Source: Sediminispirochaeta sp. (GTDB lineage: Bacteria > Spirochaetota > Spirochaetia > DSM-16054 > Sediminispirochaetaceae). Taken from it: a stretch of DNA of 7,206 nt. The notes below the pieces were generated by a model. It made no database searches. It was not told the DNA's origin and saw only the letters and a list, made by a program, of their open reading frames with translations. The stretch lies in assembly GCA_011046055.1 (NCBI GenBank), contig DSBN01000328.1:1-7206 (forward strand), written 5' to 3'. This document shows, piece by piece, positions 6,218 to 7,206 of the stretch (positions are counted from its first letter, which is position 1; each line of letters begins with the position of its first letter). The position numbers were made by a program, and so were the translations under genes.

Positions 6218-6237
6218 AAACCGTGAAGCTGGATCCT
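6207..6237. terminator. Short inverted repeat between convergent genes, possible weak bidirectional terminator
   Basis: AGGATCC (6207-6213) and GGATCCT (6231-6237) can form a 7-bp stem with a 17-nt loop. It spans the end of dinB and the stop of the opposing TPR gene. There is no T tract on either side, so it is not a textbook intrinsic terminator; GGATCC is itself palindromic, so chance is a real alternative. Confidence 0.25.
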
Positions 6238-7144
6238 ACCAGTCGGCCAGGTGGGACCGAGCGTTGTCCAAGTTCTCCTCTTCCGAGGGCAGCAACCCGC
6301 TCCGCCCCTCCAACTCACCGCGTATCCACTCCATTATTCTGATCGCCTCCTCTTCGTCGGAGAGTCCTTCGACCCCCCGGGGGCTGTAGACTTGCGGGGC
6401 GGAGAAATCAAAAGTCCCCTCGAAAAACTTGTTTTTCTCCACCGGATCGCTGGCGGCGAAGTAGTCCGACCGCATCTCTTCGGCCTCGTTGAGCCTCTTG
6501 CGACGGCTCCAGTCCCGCTGCTGCAGATGTTCTCCCAGCTTCAAGTAGTAGGAGTATTTGGTCTTCTTCCCTCGATAGAGATCGATAGCCCGACGGCTGT
6601 AAGATACCGCGTAGTCGACGTTTCCAAAAGAGATGAGCTTGGGAACCGAAGCGTAGAGCATCCCTAACACGTAGTAGGAGTCCGCGTGTTCCGGCTCTTT
6701 CCGCACCGCCCGTTCCAAATCGTCCCTCATCGGACCTGCCTTCATCAGGCTGTTAAGAATACCCTTGGTTTGGCCCCACCGTCCGACGTTGGCCGCCCGC
6801 CAGTAGTAGGCGTGGTGACTGTTCGGGTCGAGCTGCAGCGTCTGTGAGGCCAGCTCCTTCCCCTTTTCATAAGAGGACAGCAGTTGCTGCTCCTCCGCAC
6901 CCGCCTTTTCAGCTTCGTCGGCCAGATTCAGCACCGACCGGGAGCGGCGCCACAGCAGCTCCGCCCTCTGCCGGTCCGTGGAGACCAGAGCTTCGACCTC
7001 TTCCAGCAACCGCGCTTCGCGACGGTAATCCTCCTGCTGGTACTGCTCGTCTATCTCAGCAAAAAGTTCGTTCAGCTCCTCCTGAGCCCAAAGGCTCGCC
7101 GCGCCCAAGATCAGAGCGCCCAAAATCAAAAAACCCCTTTTCAT
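6236..7144 (-). CDS. Secreted TPR-repeat protein, possibly TatT/RMDN-like
   Basis: This is a 302-residue exported protein of unknown function. A signal peptide is clear (1-20, K2-R3 then a hydrophobic core, likely cleavage after LWA before QEE); no lipobox cysteine is present, so it should be periplasmic. The rest is mainly helical. Residues about 22-105 are charged helices, and TPR-like pairs cover ASQTLQLDPNSHHAYYWRAANVGRW (99-123), LERAVRKEPEHADSYYVLGMLYASVP (143-168) and NVDYAVSYSRRAIDLY (175-190). The Y-W-A, then P, then YYVLGMLY, then GN pattern recalls the TatT component of TRAP transporters and the RMDN family; I infer shared fold, not shared function, and no transporter genes are nearby. 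The C-terminal part (about 210-302) is acidic. The ATG has a strong GGAGGA (minus strand, 7149-7154) 4 nt upstream. The gene converges on dinB, with 18 nt between stop codons. Confidence 0.85.
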   Translation of the reverse strand: MKRGFLILGALILGAASLWAQEELNELFAEIDEQYQQEDYRREARLLEEVEALVSTDRQRAELLWRRSRSVLNLADEAEKAGAEEQQLLSSYEKGKELASQTLQLDPNSHHAYYWRAANVGRWGQTKGILNSLMKAGPMRDDLERAVRKEPEHADSYYVLGMLYASVPKLISFGNVDYAVSYSRRAIDLYRGKKTKYSYYLKLGEHLQQRDWSRRKRLNEAEEMRSDYFAASDPVEKNKFFEGTFDFSAPQVYSPRGVEGLSDEEEAIRIMEWIRGELEGRSGLLPSEEENLDNARSHLADW

Positions 7145-7148
7145 CGCA

Positions 7149-7154
7149 TCCTCC
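7149..7154 (-). promoter_or_regulatory. Ribosome binding site of the TPR protein gene
   Basis: GGAGGA on the minus strand ends 4 nt before the ATG at 7144. The leader upstream (7155-7206) is A-rich on the minus strand. A TTGAAA-17-TAAAAA pair is present there, but its start point would fall in the ribosome binding site, so I do not call it a promoter. Confidence 0.7.
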
Positions 7155-7206
7155 AGCTTTTTTATTCTCTCAATTTTTTTCTTTCAATGTGGTCTATATG
7201 GTGACC

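Noticed and set aside
1..7206. Mobile element, CRISPR array, riboswitch, tRNA or rRNA
   Set aside because: No transposase or integrase motifs, no spaced direct repeats, and almost no non-coding space; the only repeat array has no spacers.

Overview
This 7.2-kb window is a gene-dense bacterial chromosomal segment. Protein features suggest a free-living, fairly GC-rich spirochaete. The pointers are a MurE-type ligase with a DEDPR motif in place of the meso-diaminopimelate motif DNPR (many spirochaetes use L-ornithine in peptidoglycan), a spirochaete-like mix of unusual exported and membrane proteins, and the style of Ddl and DinB. This taxonomic guess is an inference from reading, not from a search. 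No transposon, integrase, phage gene, CRISPR array, tRNA or rRNA was seen.

Layout. Positions 2-2190 (+) hold two translationally coupled cell-wall genes: the 3' part of murE (its start lies outside the window) and a complete ddl, which overlap by 4 nt. Positions 2159-2668 (-) hold a small nitroreductase-family flavoprotein that converges on ddl with a 32-nt tail-to-tail overlap. Positions 2669-2785 are the only real intergenic region apart from the right end. It is AT-rich, lies between divergent genes, and carries three perfect copies of a 12-bp repeat plus candidate back-to-back promoters. Positions 2786-6217 (+) hold a two-gene unit: a 734-residue exported or membrane protein (a degenerate M28-peptidase-like domain, about eight membrane helices and a C-terminal extracytoplasmic domain), followed 3 nt later by dinB (DNA polymerase IV). 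Positions 6236-7144 (-) hold a secreted TPR protein that converges on dinB. Their stop codons are 18 nt apart and bracketed by a short inverted repeat.

How the genes fit together. MurE and Ddl feed the same product: MurE adds the third residue of the UDP-MurNAc peptide, and Ddl makes the D-Ala-D-Ala that MurF then attaches. The nitroreductase, DinB and TPR genes have no obvious pathway link to one another. The membrane protein and dinB probably share a transcript, but their functional connection is unknown.

Most of the window is ordinary housekeeping sequence. The parts most worth a second look are the membrane protein with a pseudo-peptidase domain coupled to dinB, the altered specificity motif of MurE, the nitroreductase lacking its usual N-terminal arginines, and the 12-bp tandem repeat in that gene's leader. 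No complete, previously undescribed multi-gene system is evident.
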